Below the pieces are notes generated by a model, which saw only the letters and a program-made list of their open reading frames with translations, was not told where the DNA came from and made no database searches. From Limnohabitans sp. MMS-10A-192 (GTDB taxonomy: Bacteria; Pseudomonadota; Gammaproteobacteria; Burkholderiales; Burkholderiaceae_C), in the NCBI RefSeq assembly GCF_003063335.1, contig NZ_NERX01000006.1:167032-231031 (forward strand): DNA of 64,000 nt. Reading direction: 5' to 3'. Both the position numbers and the translations under genes were made by a program. This document shows, piece after piece, positions 63,981-64,000 of the stretch; position 1 is the first letter of the stretch, and every line of letters starts with the position of its first letter.

Positions 63981-64000
63981 ATGGTCAGGTCAAATCAGCT

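Overview
The window looks like chromosomal DNA from a betaproteobacterium of the order Burkholderiales, most likely a Comamonadaceae relative of Limnohabitans, Rhodoferax or Hydrogenophaga. This placement is inferred from GC-rich coding DNA, Bug/TctC-type binding proteins, a slmA-argB pair, a polyhydroxyalkanoate phasin gene, a general porin of comamonad type and many TRAP/ABC uptake genes. No database search was possible. Nearly all of the window is densely coding. No rRNA, tRNA or CRISPR array was seen.

Layout. Positions 1-9.3 kb carry the 3' part of a type II secretion operon (gspJ end, K, L, M, N, D, E, an inserted MipA/OmpV-like barrel gene, F), followed by a 5'-nucleotidase gene. Positions 10.2-14.2 kb run on the minus strand: a DMT permease, htpX, a DUF3025 gene and pyrC. 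Positions 14.6-17.7 kb hold a glutamate/aspartate-type ABC importer (gltIJKL order). A LysR regulator, an Atm1-type ABC exporter and two thioesterases follow. Positions 21.7-25.5 kb are a fatty-acid/acyl-CoA block (enoyl-CoA hydratase, DUF2147 protein, large acyl-CoA dehydrogenase, TetR regulator with a palindromic operator).

Positions 25.7-39.0 kb form a large sugar-acid locus. One arm reads left (enolase-superfamily dehydratase, two SDR dehydrogenases, FAH-type hydrolase). The other reads right (FadR-type regulator, TRAP transporter PQM, UxaA-like dehydratase, malate/lactate-type dehydrogenase, fructuronate reductase, mannonate dehydratase). Together they suggest uptake and oxidation of hexuronates or aldonates, with a diketo-acid hydrolysis branch resembling the non-phosphorylative L-fucose route.

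Positions 39.0-47.1 kb are a peptide-type ABC importer (dppABC plus fused ATPase) cotranscribed with an MlrC/M81 protein and an amidase. Housekeeping genes follow: slmA, argB, rfbD, phasin, a PhaD-like regulator, coaX, a bactofilin, an M23 endopeptidase and an M20 peptidase. Positions 55.1-60.3 kb hold a hexose-phosphate cluster (pgi, tal, zwf, hexR) with a probable HexR operator before zwf. The right end carries a Bug binding protein, a lone tyrosine recombinase and a porin gene whose normal ATG start is absent exactly where it abuts the recombinase.

Between the genes, several spacers are filled with a family of REP-like palindromes based on GTCATCCCGG...CCGGGATCC. Some are arranged as inverted pairs, and two have expanded into short tandem arrays (20-bp and 26-bp periods). 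The most unusual observations are the recombinase-porin junction at 62.65-62.74 kb, the REP-derived tandem arrays, and the combined sugar-acid locus.
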